This document shows, piece after piece, positions 36,040 to 46,355 of a DNA stretch of 58,614 nt; within the stretch, counting starts at the first letter, position 1, and every line of letters begins with the position of its first letter. A program made the translations under genes and the position numbers. The stretch is from Streptomyces sp. ISL-87. GTDB lineage: Bacteria; Actinomycetota; Actinomycetes; Streptomycetales; Streptomycetaceae. The stretch lies in assembly GCF_018614095.1 (NCBI RefSeq), contig NZ_JAGGOY010000110.1, positions 1 to 58,614 on the forward strand, read 5' to 3'. The notes below the pieces were generated by a model, which worked only from the letters and a program-made list of their open reading frames with translations, was not told the origin of the DNA and ran no database searches.

Positions 36040-36044
36040 GTCTT

Positions 36045-36962
36045 TCAGCTCCAGATGTCGGCGGACCAGGTGTGGCCGGTGAGCCGCTCGTACGCCTCGA
36101 TGTACTTGGCGCGGGTCTGGTCGACGACCTCCTGCGGGAGGGCCGGCGGCGGGAGTTCGCCCGTGCGGTCCCAGCCGGAGGCCGGGGAGGTCAGCCAGTT
36201 GCGGACGAACTGCTTGTCGAAGGAGGGCTGGGTGCGGCCCGGCTCCCACTGGTCGGCGGGCCAGAAGCGGGAGGAGTCCGGGGTCAGCACCTCGTCGGCG
36301 GCGACCAGGGTGCCGTCCTGCCCGAAGCCGAACTCGAACTTGGTGTCGGCCAGGATGATCCCGCGGTCGCGGGCGATGTCCCGGGCGCGGCCGTACACGG
36401 CCAGGGTGGCCTGGCGCAGCAGCGCGGCCGTCTCGGCGCCGGTGGTGCGCGCGACCTCCTCGTAGGAGACGTTCTCGTCGTGCTCGCCGACCTCGGCCTT
36501 GGCGGCGGGGGTGAAGATCGGGGCGGGCAGCTCGGAGCCGTCGACGAGGCCCTCGGGGAGCGCGAGGCCGCAGACCGTACGGGTCTGGTTGTACTCGGCC
36601 AGGCCGGAGCCGGTGAGGTAGCCGCGGGCCACGCACTCGACCGGGACCATGTCGAGGCTCTGGCAGATCAGGGTGCGGCCGGCCCAGTCGGCGGGGGCGC
36701 CGGCGGGCAGCTCGGTGCTGATGACGTGGTTCGGGACGAGGTCCGCGAGCTGGTCGAACCACCAGAGGGACAGCTGGGTCAGGACGCGGCCCTTGTCCGG
36801 GATCTCGGTGGGGAGTACCCAGTCGAACGCGGACATGCGGTCGCTGGCGACCATGACGAGGTTGCCTTCCTCGTCGCGGTAGAGGTCTCGCACCTTGCCG
36901 GTGTGAAGGTGGATGAGGCCGGGTACCTGAACCGGCTCGGGCTTTTCGACGAATCCGGACAC
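36045..36962 (-). CDS. purC: SAICAR synthetase
   Basis: A 305-residue enzyme that joins CAIR and aspartate with ATP, step 8 of purine synthesis. Motifs: HTGKVRDLYRDEEGNLVMVASDRMS, then FDWVLPTEIPDKG, VECVARGYLTGSG and LADTKFEFG. It is a stand-alone yeast-like long form, common in actinobacteria. Confidence 0.97.
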   Translation of the reverse strand: MSGFVEKPEPVQVPGLIHLHTGKVRDLYRDEEGNLVMVASDRMSAFDWVLPTEIPDKGRVLTQLSLWWFDQLADLVPNHVISTELPAGAPADWAGRTLICQSLDMVPVECVARGYLTGSGLAEYNQTRTVCGLALPEGLVDGSELPAPIFTPAAKAEVGEHDENVSYEEVARTTGAETAALLRQATLAVYGRARDIARDRGIILADTKFEFGFGQDGTLVAADEVLTPDSSRFWPADQWEPGRTQPSFDKQFVRNWLTSPASGWDRTGELPPPALPQEVVDQTRAKYIEAYERLTGHTWSADIWS

Positions 36963-37049
36963 GGGGTCTCCCTGTGGTTCTGTACGAGCGCGAACCCATT
37001 CTCCCGTACAGGGGCTCGTGCGCTGCCCAGGGGTGTGCGGTGCCGGGTC

Positions 37050-38558
37050 TCAGTCCCTCTTGCAGATGCGGTCGAGGAGGTTGGCGGTGGCCCGCTGGAC
37101 CCGCTCGTCGACATGGCCCGGGCGGTCGAGCGCGGGGGACCACGCGAAGGTGCCGGAGGCGAAGACCAGGGCACCGCTGGGCGCCCGGTAGAGGGAGGTC
37201 TCCTGGTGGCGCTTGGCGCCCTCGCTGTCGAGGTACGGGGAGTGCGCGAGCAGGATCCGGTCCTGGTGCTCGGGGAGCTGGGTGCGCGGGAAGTAGCGGT
37301 CGGCCTCGCCCGCGACCAGGCCGTCGAGTTCGTCGTTCTCGGTGGCGCCGGTGGAGTCCCAGAGCCAGTGCGTGGCATTGCGCACGATCAGGGGCGCGGG
37401 CTCCGGGACCCGGCCCGCGTACTGGATGCCGAGCAGCTGCTGCTCCGGGCGGTCGACCTCGCGCCACAGGCTGGGGCGGCCGGGGCCGCGGCGTTTTCGG
37501 CAGGTGAGGAGCCGGTCGGCCACTCCGGAGGGCGAGGGGGCCAGTTCGACCTGCCAGTACATGGTGTTGGCGGAGAGGAAGACGAGCGAGGTGCCGTGGT
37601 CGCGGGCGCGCTCGGCGGTGCGGCGCATGGGGGCGGACCAGTACTCGTCGTGGCCGGGGAAGACCAGGCCGCGGTAGCGGGTGGGATCGACGCGGCCGGC
37701 GTGCAGGTCGCGGGTGTCGGCGTAGGCGAGGTCGTAGCCGTAGCGCTCGGCCCAGCGGATGAAGTCGTAGGCGTGGCCGACGTGCAGGGGGAGGCCCGCG
37801 CCGGCGTAGGGGCGGTCGAAGGAGACGGTGATGGCCGCGTCCTGCTCGCCGAGGAGCCGGCCGTCCTCGTCCCAGGCGTGGTAGAGGCTCGCGCCGGTCC
37901 GGCCGTCCTCGGGGTAGAGGTTGTAGGCCTGCCAGGTGATGTCGGGGAGCAGGAGCAGGAGATCGGCCGGGTGGTCGTCGCGCACCGTGAAGGGGATGTG
38001 GGACCGGTATCCGTCGGCGGTGGTGAGGACGGCCACGTACGCGCCGAGGTTCCAGTAGGAGGGGACCTGGAGCCGCCAGGAGAGCCACCAGTGGTGGCAG
38101 GAGACGGTGCGGTCGGCGGTGAGGGGGGCTGGCTGGACGATGCCGGAGAGGCGGGGGCTGGTAGTGATCTTGGAGGCGCCGTCCCCGCCGTAGTGGCCGA
38201 TGCGGTAGACGTCGACGGAGAACTGCTGGGGCGGGTCCACGGTGATGTGGAAGTCGATGGCCTCACCGGGGGCGACGGCTCCGGTGGAGGCGAAGCCCTG
38301 GATCTGCCGGTGCACGTCGTCGGCGGTACGGGGGCCGCCGTTGCCGCGGGGGCGCGGGATCCGGCCCGTGGCGGCCATGGTGGCCGCAGTGGCGGGATCG
38401 ACCGCCGCGGGGTCCACGTACCAGGGCACGACCTGGCCGGTGTCGTCGAAGTAGAGCTCGCTGCCCCGGAACCACGGCAGGGGGCCCTGCCCGAAGGGGT
38501 CGGTCACCGCGTGCGCGAGCGCACCTGACTCCCACCGCCGGATCTGGTCCGCACCCAT
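37050..38558 (-). CDS. N,N-dimethylformamidase beta subunit-like protein
   Basis: A 502-residue protein. An N-terminal beta-sandwich (VHRQIQGFASTGAVAPGEAI then FHITVDPPQQFSVDVYRIGHYGG) precedes the DMFase large-subunit-like domain (VFPGHDEYWSAPMRRTAERA; VFLSANTMYWQVEL; SGALVFASGTFAWSPAL). ATG at 38558 has GGAGGGG 7 bases upstream. The family is widespread in actinobacteria and mostly uncharacterised; dimethylformamide hydrolysis should not be assumed. No signal peptide is evident. Confidence 0.8.
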   Translation of the reverse strand: MGADQIRRWESGALAHAVTDPFGQGPLPWFRGSELYFDDTGQVVPWYVDPAAVDPATAATMAATGRIPRPRGNGGPRTADDVHRQIQGFASTGAVAPGEAIDFHITVDPPQQFSVDVYRIGHYGGDGASKITTSPRLSGIVQPAPLTADRTVSCHHWWLSWRLQVPSYWNLGAYVAVLTTADGYRSHIPFTVRDDHPADLLLLLPDITWQAYNLYPEDGRTGASLYHAWDEDGRLLGEQDAAITVSFDRPYAGAGLPLHVGHAYDFIRWAERYGYDLAYADTRDLHAGRVDPTRYRGLVFPGHDEYWSAPMRRTAERARDHGTSLVFLSANTMYWQVELAPSPSGVADRLLTCRKRRGPGRPSLWREVDRPEQQLLGIQYAGRVPEPAPLIVRNATHWLWDSTGATENDELDGLVAGEADRYFPRTQLPEHQDRILLAHSPYLDSEGAKRHQETSLYRAPSGALVFASGTFAWSPALDRPGHVDERVQRATANLLDRICKRD

Positions 38559-38836
38559 ACCGTTCCCCTCCTTCGCTCCCCCGAACGCCTTCCACGCGGC
38601 CGCTCTCAGGACAAGCAGCCGCGACCGGTCCCAGCACATCACATAACGCACGCACTCCGTCACCGTTCGTCGCGAATTGACGTGAGCGGACCATTGTCGT
38701 CCGTCCGCCGAGGGGAGCCCGGGGCGCAGGGGATGGCCGGAGTACGGGCGCTGGCGCGGGCGCCGTGGTGCTGGCGCGGGCCCCGTGGCGCGGGCGCCGT
38801 GGATGGTGGGCGCCGCGGGCGCGGGCGCGGAGCCCG

Positions 38837-40471
38837 TCACACCAGCCGGACCGGCTTCTCCGGGCGTACGCCGACCTCCGCGAGCCAGTCCCGCAGGGGC
38901 TCGGGGTCCCCGTCCTCCACCAGGCTCAGAACGCGGGGGGCCAGATCCGACCGCCGCTGACCACTGAGGAGCAGGATCGGACCGTCCAGCCAGTCCAGCC
39001 CGGGTGCGGCCCCGGCCGAGTCCACGGCGGCGCAGCACACCATCGCCGTCACATGGTCGGCCAGTAGGTCCCGCCCGCTCCGCGGTGCCTGAAGCGGAAC
39101 CAGCGGCACGGCATCCGAGGTCCGCGCCTTCCCGGAGCCGGCGGAGCGTTCCTCCCGCGCCAGGTCCCCGCTGAGCCGCCCGGCCAGCGCCTCCCCGGCC
39201 GCGCCCTCGCCGCCGGGATCCGCGAGGTACCCGAGCACCCGCTCCAGCGTCGGCCCCAGCGGCCCGGCGGCCGGGCCCGCGGGTACGGCCAGCGCGTCCA
39301 GGGCGGCATGGAGACGGGCCGCCTCGGCCCGCCACTTGCGGTCCACGACCTCTTCCGGATACGCCGCCCAGTCCACCGGGGACCAGTCCGGCCCGGCCTC
39401 GGCCGGACCACCGTGGAACAGCCGCGCGGCCAGCAGCGAAGCCGCCTCGTCTATCACCCCGGGCTGCTCCAGCAGGTCGCAGGCGGGCCGCTCGCCCAGC
39501 CGCGAGGTGAACCCCTCGGCCAGCCGGTCCCGCCGGGACAGCTCGGTCAGCGCGGAGACCACTCCGGCGTCGAGGCGCGCCGGCCACCGGCCCATCCGCC
39601 AGGCCGGCAGCGCGACCCGGGTGAGCAGCCGGTCCCAGCCCGCATAGGCCAGCCCGACCTGCTCCTGGGCCACGATCCGCAGCCCGTAATCCACACTCTG
39701 CGCACGCTCCGAGGCGGCCGCGGCCACCCCGCGCTCCATCTCGGCGGCGTCCACCCGGCACAGCCGCAGCAGCAGCCGCGCCGGACCGGCGATCCAGCTC
39801 AGGCCGCGCCCGTTGCCCACATCCACGGCGGCGTCCAGCCCCCGTATGAAGCCCCGCGCGTCGGCTATGTCCGGGTGCGCGGAAGGACCCGTACCGGCGA
39901 CGACCGGCGCAAGGACCGCCCGTAGCTCCGCGACCCGCATCCACCACAGGAACGGCGAACCGATCACCAGCACGGGAGCCGCACCCGGCTCGGACTCGGG
40001 ACCGGCGGATATACCGCCCCCGAGCTCGCCGTCCGGGGAACCCGCGCGGCGGTGGGCCGCATGCGTACGGTCCTCCAGCCAGCTGTCGCAGTCCGGCGTC
40101 AGGGCTATCGCCGATGGCGCCGGCACATCCATCCGGTCGGCCAGATCCCGCACCAGCCGGTACAGATCAGGCGCGGAGGCCTCCGACAACGGCACCGTCG
40201 GCGTCACGGCGGGGCGCGCCCGCAGCACCACCGCGGCGAAGATCCCGCCGACCAGCAGCACCAGCGCGGCGACCACGCACACGGCGAAGGTCACGGCCGG
40301 CCAGGGATCCCCGGCCAGCCGGCCCGTCATCCGGGCCGCCACCAGCACCACCGCAAGGGCGGCGGGCAGCAGCACGACGGCCAGCGCCCTGCTGCGGACC
40401 CGCAGCACGGCGAGGGCCCGGGAACGCGCGGACGGCACGCCCACTTCCATGATCGAACCGGTTCCGGACAC
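38837..40471 (-). CDS. Membrane protein resembling M48 peptidases but without HExxH
   Basis: A 544-residue protein with a basic start, two hydrophobic segments (about 32-48 and 58-85) and a large soluble region. LADRMDVPAPSAIALTPDCD, then LVIGSPFLWWMRVAELRAVL followed by APVVAGT, has the layout of HtpX/M48 proteins, where ELRAVLAHELGH carries the zinc site. Here the histidines and glutamate are gone. I infer an inactive peptidase relative, perhaps a scaffold. Start GTG at 40471 or ATG at 40450. Confidence 0.6.
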   Translation of the reverse strand: MSGTGSIMEVGVPSARSRALAVLRVRSRALAVVLLPAALAVVLVAARMTGRLAGDPWPAVTFAVCVVAALVLLVGGIFAAVVLRARPAVTPTVPLSEASAPDLYRLVRDLADRMDVPAPSAIALTPDCDSWLEDRTHAAHRRAGSPDGELGGGISAGPESEPGAAPVLVIGSPFLWWMRVAELRAVLAPVVAGTGPSAHPDIADARGFIRGLDAAVDVGNGRGLSWIAGPARLLLRLCRVDAAEMERGVAAAASERAQSVDYGLRIVAQEQVGLAYAGWDRLLTRVALPAWRMGRWPARLDAGVVSALTELSRRDRLAEGFTSRLGERPACDLLEQPGVIDEAASLLAARLFHGGPAEAGPDWSPVDWAAYPEEVVDRKWRAEAARLHAALDALAVPAGPAAGPLGPTLERVLGYLADPGGEGAAGEALAGRLSGDLAREERSAGSGKARTSDAVPLVPLQAPRSGRDLLADHVTAMVCCAAVDSAGAAPGLDWLDGPILLLSGQRRSDLAPRVLSLVEDGDPEPLRDWLAEVGVRPEKPVRLV

Positions 40472-40702
40472 GGCCGGACCTCACCCCCTCTGCCCTGCGG
40501 CGGCTTTGCTCACTCCCCCACTGTGACACCCGCCACTGACATCGCAATGCCGGTGGGCCATGTGCCGGAATGCTTGCGCCGCACCCTAGTTGGGGTCGGC
40601 GCGGCCGTCAGGCAGACCGGGCCACCATCACCCGATGGAATGGCTTTGGGTAAAGGTGGGTGCGTTCGAACGCGGCCGGATGCAGTCGCACGCGAACACG
40701 CG

Positions 40703-40740
40703 CGCGGGCCCGGGCGCAGGGTGTGCGCGCCGGGCCCGCG
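40703..40740 (-). terminator. Terminator of the dnaX-purD transcript
   Basis: CGCGGGCCCGG ... CCGGGCCCGCG, 11-bp arms, starting 18 bases after the purD stop. The rest of 40472-40758 shows no gene. Confidence 0.7.
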
Positions 40741-40758
40741 GGTGAGCGGATCCGCTGG

Positions 40759-42012
<1,254 letters not shown>

Positions 42013-42072
42013 GCCATGAAGCGTAGCCCGCGCTCCGGATTCTCTTTCGTGCGGCCACCCAATGAGACGGCC

Positions 42073-44370
42073 CTACTCGTTCGTATATTCCTCTACAACG
42101 GTGGCTCCGAGCTCGCGCACGATGAGGTCGTGTCCGGTCAGGGCGCTCTCGACCAGGTCCGGATCGTCCTCTTCCGGCACGTCGTCCTCGGGCGCGACCG
42201 GCGGCGGCGCCTGCTGTACGGGGGGCTGCGGGGCGGAAGCGGCCTGCTGGGGCGGCTGGTACTGGGACTGCTGGGGGCCGGGCGCTTGCTGCGCAGGGGC
42301 CGCGGCGGCGGGCGGGGGGCTGTAGGCGGGCGCGGGCGGGGCGGCGTACGCGTTCGCGGCCGGCGCCGACTGGCTTCCGCCGCCAGCTCCGCCTCCGCCG
42401 ACGACGGCGTCGATCTTCCAGTTGACCTGGAACTGCTCGGCCAGGACCGCCTTGAGCACGTCCTCGCTGCCGCTGCTCGCGAAGTTGTCGCGGGCCCCGG
42501 CGTTGGGGAAGCCGAGCTGGAGGGTCGTCCCGTCGAAGCCGGTGACCTGGGCGTTCTGGCTGAGCAGGATCCAGGTGAAGCGGCGGCGGTTCTTGACGGC
42601 CTCCAGCACGCCGGGCCACATCGCCTGGACCTGCCCGGCTCCGGCGGCCATGCCGGGGGAGGGCGCGGGCGCGGCGGGGGCGGCCGCCGCGTGCGCGGGC
42701 GCCGGGGTGGCGACGGGCGCGGGGAAACCCTGCCCGGGCGCGGCCGCACTGGGCCAGGCACCGGCGGCGGGGGGCTGGGCGGCGGGCTGAGCCTGGGCCG
42801 CCGGAGCCTGGGCCGCCGGGGCCTGGGCTGCTGGGGCCTGGGCTGCTGGGGCCTGGGCCGCCGGGGCCTGGGCCGCCGGGGCAGCGGCTCCCGGCCAGGC
42901 ACCCGGGGCACCGGCACCCGGCTGAGCGGCCCCGGGCCAGGCACCGGGCGCGGGGGCGGAGGGGGCCGCGGGGGCGGGCGCGGCAACAGGCTGGACCGGC
43001 TGCGCGGGCGCGGCTGCCGGGGCCACCGGCTGCGGAATCGACTCCTCCGGCCCTGGACCCCGTACAGCGGCACGCGGTACAGCCGCACGCGCGGCCGCGA
43101 CACCCCCGGCGGGCCCGGCGGGGGCCATGGCATGCGCCTCGGGCCCGGGCACGTACCCCATGGCCGGCATGCCGGCGTGCGGTGCGGCGGCCATCGCGGC
43201 CGCCGCGCCCAGGCCGCCGCGCTCCAGCCGGTCGAGCCGCGCCTGGAAGGACCGCTCGTCGTCGAAGGCGGCGGGCAGCAGCACCCGGGCGCAGATCAGC
43301 TCCAGCTGGAGCCGGGGCGAGGTCGCGCCGCGCATCTCCGTCAGCCCCGTGTTGACCAGGTCGGCGGCGCGCGACAGCTCGGCCGCCCCGAAGACGGAGG
43401 CCTGGGCCTGCATCCGCTCCACCACATCGGCCGGGGCGTCGATCAGGCCCTTTTCGCCGGCGTCGGGCACGGCGGCCAGGATCACCAGGTCGCGCAGCCG
43501 CTCCAGCAGGTCGGCGACGAACCGGCGCGGGTCGTTTCCGCCCTCCACCACCCGGTCGACGACCTCGAAGGCGGCGGCCCCGTCACCTGCGGCGAAGGCG
43601 TCCACCACCGAATCCAGCAGCGAACCGTCGGTGTACCCGAGGAGCGAGGTCGCCATGGCGTACGTCACACCCTGGTCGGCGGCGCCGGCGAGCAGCTGGT
43701 CCATGACGGACATGGAGTCACGCACCGACCCGGCCCCGGCCCGCACGACGAGCGGCAGCACACCGTCCTCGACGGTGGCCCCTTCCCGCGCGCAGACCTC
43801 GCCCAGGTACTCCCGCAGGGTGCCGGGCGGCACCAGCCGGAAGGGATAGTGGTGCGTCCTGGACCGGATGGTCCCGATCACCTTCTCCGGCTCGGTCGTG
43901 GCGAAGATGAACTTCAGATGCTCCGGCGGCTCTTCGACCACCTTCAGCAGGGCGTTGAAGCCCGCCGAGGTGACCATGTGCGCCTCGTCGATGATGTAGA
44001 TCTTGTAGCGGCTGGCGGCCGGCCCGAAGAAAGCCTTTTCCCGCAGGTCACGGGCGTCGTCCACACCACCGTGCGAGGCGGCGTCGATCTCGATGACATC
44101 GATCGAACCCGGTCCGTTGCGCGCCAGGTCCCGGCACGACTGGCACTCCCCGCAGGGGTCCGGCGTGGGACCTTGCTCACAGTTCAGACACCTGGCGAGG
44201 ATGCGCGCGCTGGTGGTCTTGCCACAGCCTCGCGGCCCGCTGAACAGGTACGCGTGATTGACCCGGTTGTTGCGCAGGGCCTGCATCAGGGGTGCAGTGA
44301 CATGCTCCTGCCCGATGACCTCGGCGAACGACTCGGGGCGATAGCGGCGGTACAGCGCAAGGGACGACAC
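42073..44370 (-). CDS. dnaX: DNA polymerase III subunit gamma/tau
   Basis: A 765-residue clamp-loader ATPase. Walker A is HAYLFSGPRGCGKTTSARIL, a zinc module follows (CLNCEQGPTPDPCGECQSC), the DExx box is YIIDEAHMVTSAGFNALLK, and sensor 1 is FATTEPEKV. After the three AAA+ domains a long low-complexity linker (APAAQ repeats, about residues 440-590) precedes a tau-like C-terminal domain (GFDGTTLQLGFPNAGARDNF). GTG at 44370 gives the SSLALYRRYRPESF start typical of the family; ATG at 44400 is an alternative. No slippery frameshift signal for a short gamma form was recognised. Confidence 0.95.
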   Translation of the reverse strand: MSSLALYRRYRPESFAEVIGQEHVTAPLMQALRNNRVNHAYLFSGPRGCGKTTSARILARCLNCEQGPTPDPCGECQSCRDLARNGPGSIDVIEIDAASHGGVDDARDLREKAFFGPAASRYKIYIIDEAHMVTSAGFNALLKVVEEPPEHLKFIFATTEPEKVIGTIRSRTHHYPFRLVPPGTLREYLGEVCAREGATVEDGVLPLVVRAGAGSVRDSMSVMDQLLAGAADQGVTYAMATSLLGYTDGSLLDSVVDAFAAGDGAAAFEVVDRVVEGGNDPRRFVADLLERLRDLVILAAVPDAGEKGLIDAPADVVERMQAQASVFGAAELSRAADLVNTGLTEMRGATSPRLQLELICARVLLPAAFDDERSFQARLDRLERGGLGAAAAMAAAPHAGMPAMGYVPGPEAHAMAPAGPAGGVAAARAAVPRAAVRGPGPEESIPQPVAPAAAPAQPVQPVAAPAPAAPSAPAPGAWPGAAQPGAGAPGAWPGAAAPAAQAPAAQAPAAQAPAAQAPAAQAPAAQAQPAAQPPAAGAWPSAAAPGQGFPAPVATPAPAHAAAAPAAPAPSPGMAAGAGQVQAMWPGVLEAVKNRRRFTWILLSQNAQVTGFDGTTLQLGFPNAGARDNFASSGSEDVLKAVLAEQFQVNWKIDAVVGGGGAGGGSQSAPAANAYAAPPAPAYSPPPAAAAPAQQAPGPQQSQYQPPQQAASAPQPPVQQAPPPVAPEDDVPEEDDPDLVESALTGHDLIVRELGATVVEEYTNE

Positions 44371-44445
44371 ATCTACGAGGTTATCCGGGCCCACCGACAT
44401 CGACGGCCCGCCGACCCTGCCGGGACCGCCCCGGAACGCAAAGCG

Positions 44446-44541
44446 CCCCCCACGCACCCGCCAGAGCCCACTTACCCTTGCTGCCTTCCGGCCCTGGGGG
44501 AGTTGGGTGAGATAGCGCCACGTGAGGGGCTGGGCCCCACA
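44446..44541 (-). ncRNA. ffs: SRP RNA (4.5S type)
   Basis: On the minus strand the conserved SRP core GGGCCGGAAGGCAGCAAGGG (GGAA apical tetraloop type) is enclosed by a long imperfect stem: AGCCCCTCACGTGGCGC on one side, GGGCTCTGGCGGGTGCG on the other. About 96 nt; ends are approximate. It lies directly upstream of dnaX, as commonly found in streptomycetes. Confidence 0.9.
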
Positions 44542-44642
44542 CTAGCGGATGGAGACCCCTGGAATCGACCCGGCGTCTTCCCGGACCGGCCGCCGACGAT
44601 CACGTTCGCGAGCACCCCTCAACGTCTTGTATTGTTTGCGGC

Positions 44643-44730
44643 GGAGGATTCGCCTAGTGGCCTAGGGCGCACGCTTGGAAAGCGTGTTGGGGGCAACCCC
44701 TCACGAGTTCGAATCTCGTATCCTCCGCCA
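44643..44730 (+). tRNA. tRNA-Ser(GGA) with encoded CCA; attachment site
   Basis: Acceptor GGAGGAT/ATCCTCC, anticodon loop TTGGAAA (GGA), long variable arm (TTGGGGGCAACCCCTC), T loop TTCGAAT, discriminator G, and CCA encoded at 44728-44730, unlike most tRNAs in the window. From the anticodon loop to CCA (44675-44730) the sequence recurs exactly at 50429-50484, so this gene serves as an integration target. Confidence 0.97.
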
Positions 44731-44753
44731 TTGCTCTCACCGGGCAATACGTT

Positions 44754-44785
44754 GAAGAGCCCCACCGCTTGCGGTGGGGCTCTTC
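44754..44785 (+). terminator. Terminator of tRNA-Ser
   Basis: GAAGAGCCCCACCGC-TTG- plus the complementary arm. First of three different hairpins, each following a copy of the tRNA-Ser 3' end. Confidence 0.85.
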
Positions 44786-44809
44786 GCGTTCCCCGGTCTC
44801 AGTTCTGGT

Positions 44810-44841
44810 CCTCACGAGTTCGAATCTCGTATCGTCCGCCA
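44810..44841 (+). repeat. Partial tRNA-Ser 3' end, copy 2 (att scar)
   Basis: 32 bases repeating the tRNA-Ser T arm and acceptor end with one mismatch (ATCGTCC for ATCCTCC), CCA included. The preceding 11-mer GGTCTCAGTTC (44795-44805) also occurs at 50314 and 50547. Interpreted as the remnant end of an earlier integration. Confidence 0.8.
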
Positions 44842-44843
44842 GC

Positions 44844-44881
44844 CCAGAGGGCCGGACCGCATAAGCGGACCGGCCCTCTGG
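44844..44881 (+). terminator. Hairpin after tRNA-Ser copy 2
   Basis: CCAGAGGGCCGGACCGC-ATAA- and a complementary arm with a single A-A mismatch. It also faces the end of the minus-strand gene at 44908. Confidence 0.75.
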
Positions 44882-44907
44882 CGTTCCCCTCCGATGCGCG
44901 GTGCGAT

Positions 44908-46050
44908 TCAGCCGTCCTCGGTGCGGGCCAGGTGCTCCCACTGCGCGAAGTAGGAGGCCGACTGGCGGAAGAGCCTCAGCGCCGCCGTGATCTCCCGGCC
45001 CGGGGCGCGCAGGGAGCGGCTGAGCGAGGAGAAGGCCTTGAACATGGCCTCGAACAGGATGATGGCCTCGACACCCTCCTGGACCGATGCCGACATCCCA
45101 GTCAGCTGTTCCAGCAGGTCGGCCGGACCCTCCGAGGGTGTGTCCGGAGCATGCGACGGCATGCTCCGCCGGAAGGCGAGGCCCGCCCGTACCGCGGCGT
45201 CGAGGGAACCCATCTTGTCCGCGAACCGCTGGGCACAGCCCTTCAGGTCGGCGGCCGGCTCCTCGATCGCCTGCGCGAACCGGTGCAGGATCGCCTGCTG
45301 GGTGCTGGAGGGGGAATCGGGCTGCCAGAGCGTCGGCAGGAGTTCCTGGGCGGCATCGGTAATGCGCTGGAGGGCGTCGGTGGCACCGTCCAAGTCCTCA
45401 GTCATCGCCTCCATCTGTTCCTCGACGACGGCCATGCGCTCCACGAGGCCGGGCGTGTCCTCACCCTCGTCCTCCTCGCCCTCCCCCACGCGGGCCGGGG
45501 AGAACGGGTCGGTGCGCAGGCCGCGGAGGATCCTGGCCGGCGTCAGCGGTTCGAAGGCACCACGGAGCACGGTCTCCAAGGCGGCTTCGAGCTTCTTCCG
45601 GGCGCCGACCAGACCGCTTCGGGTGGTGGCCTGGAACTGGATGGTCCTGATCGGCGAGATGTCGAACGGCAGCCGTCCGTGTTCGCCGATGTGGATGACC
45701 GGCTTGCCTGTGGCGTGGCGCAGCCCGAGCTCGTACATGACGTTGGGGTTGCCACCACCCACGTCGGCAATGACGAGATCGTCCTGGAGCACGTGGCGGC
45801 AGATCTGGTCGGTGATCTCGCCCGCCTCGGCGATGCCGTCTGAGCGGACCGGTGTGACCCCGTAGCGGGAGCAGGCGGGCAGGACGACTTCTTCGAAGAT
45901 CCGCAACGAGTGCTCGTAGGCGTCCCGTTCGGGGCTTCCCTGCTCTGCGTGCTCGTTGCCGATCGGGGTGATCACGAAGCACGACCAGGTGCGCGGGGGG
46001 TCTGCCAGGTCTTCGGGGGCGCGGGCGGCGGGGGGCGTGACGGTGGTCAT
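44908..46050 (-). CDS. TIR/nucleoside-deoxyribosyltransferase-like putative effector
   Basis: A 380-residue soluble protein. Residues 20-165 form a Rossmann-like domain: CFVITPIG (24-31), DDLVIADVGGGNPNVMYELGLRHA (90-113 in part) and LPFD (127-130). This is the pattern of TIR-like and nucleoside 2-deoxyribosyltransferase-like domains that act as nucleotide- or NAD-cleaving effectors in bacterial conflict systems. An acidic linker (about 195-205) leads to a helical C-terminal half without membrane segments, perhaps for oligomerisation or sensing. ATG overlaps the upstream stop by four bases. Last gene of the cyclase operon. Effector role is inferred; the catalytic residue is not certain. Confidence 0.75.
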   Translation of the reverse strand: MTTVTPPAARAPEDLADPPRTWSCFVITPIGNEHAEQGSPERDAYEHSLRIFEEVVLPACSRYGVTPVRSDGIAEAGEITDQICRHVLQDDLVIADVGGGNPNVMYELGLRHATGKPVIHIGEHGRLPFDISPIRTIQFQATTRSGLVGARKKLEAALETVLRGAFEPLTPARILRGLRTDPFSPARVGEGEEDEGEDTPGLVERMAVVEEQMEAMTEDLDGATDALQRITDAAQELLPTLWQPDSPSSTQQAILHRFAQAIEEPAADLKGCAQRFADKMGSLDAAVRAGLAFRRSMPSHAPDTPSEGPADLLEQLTGMSASVQEGVEAIILFEAMFKAFSSLSRSLRAPGREITAALRLFRQSASYFAQWEHLARTEDG

Positions 46051-46355
46051 GTACGGTCCTCCGTTCCGGGACGGTCGTCTCGGCGAGTGGACGGGACGGC
46101 CGGGGCCTCTTCGAGAGGCACCGCATACACGGGCCTCTCCTCGATGCCGAGAGCGCGCAAGAGAAAGGCCGTCGGAATGCGGTAGGAGTGGCCGACCCTG
46201 AGGACGGGGCAGGGGAACCTGCCGAGGTGGATGAGCTTGTACGCAGTCGCAGAGCAGATTCCGAAGGCTCGGGCAGCAGTCCGCAGGTCGACTGAGAGAG
46301 GCAGATCGAAGGCCTCTGAGAAGGACAGCGACCGTCGTCGTTCCCAGGCGCTCAC
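46047..46355 (-). CDS. Helix-turn-helix (excisionase/HTH_17-like) protein
   Basis: A 102-residue protein with a winged-helix/excisionase-like domain: LRTAARAFGICSATAYKLI, then a short hairpin and VLRVGHSYRIPTAFLLRALG. Such proteins serve as excision factors or local repressors. It overlaps both neighbours by four bases, so it is translated with the putative effector. In an island it could be the Xis of a lost integrase or the operon's own regulator. Confidence 0.78.
   Translation of the reverse strand: MSAWERRRSLSFSEAFDLPLSVDLRTAARAFGICSATAYKLIHLGRFPCPVLRVGHSYRIPTAFLLRALGIEERPVYAVPLEEAPAVPSTRRDDRPGTEDRT

Noticed and set aside
46047..46355. HTH protein as proof of an active integrase/excisionase module
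   Set aside because: No tyrosine or serine recombinase is visible in the window, so excision function cannot be claimed.
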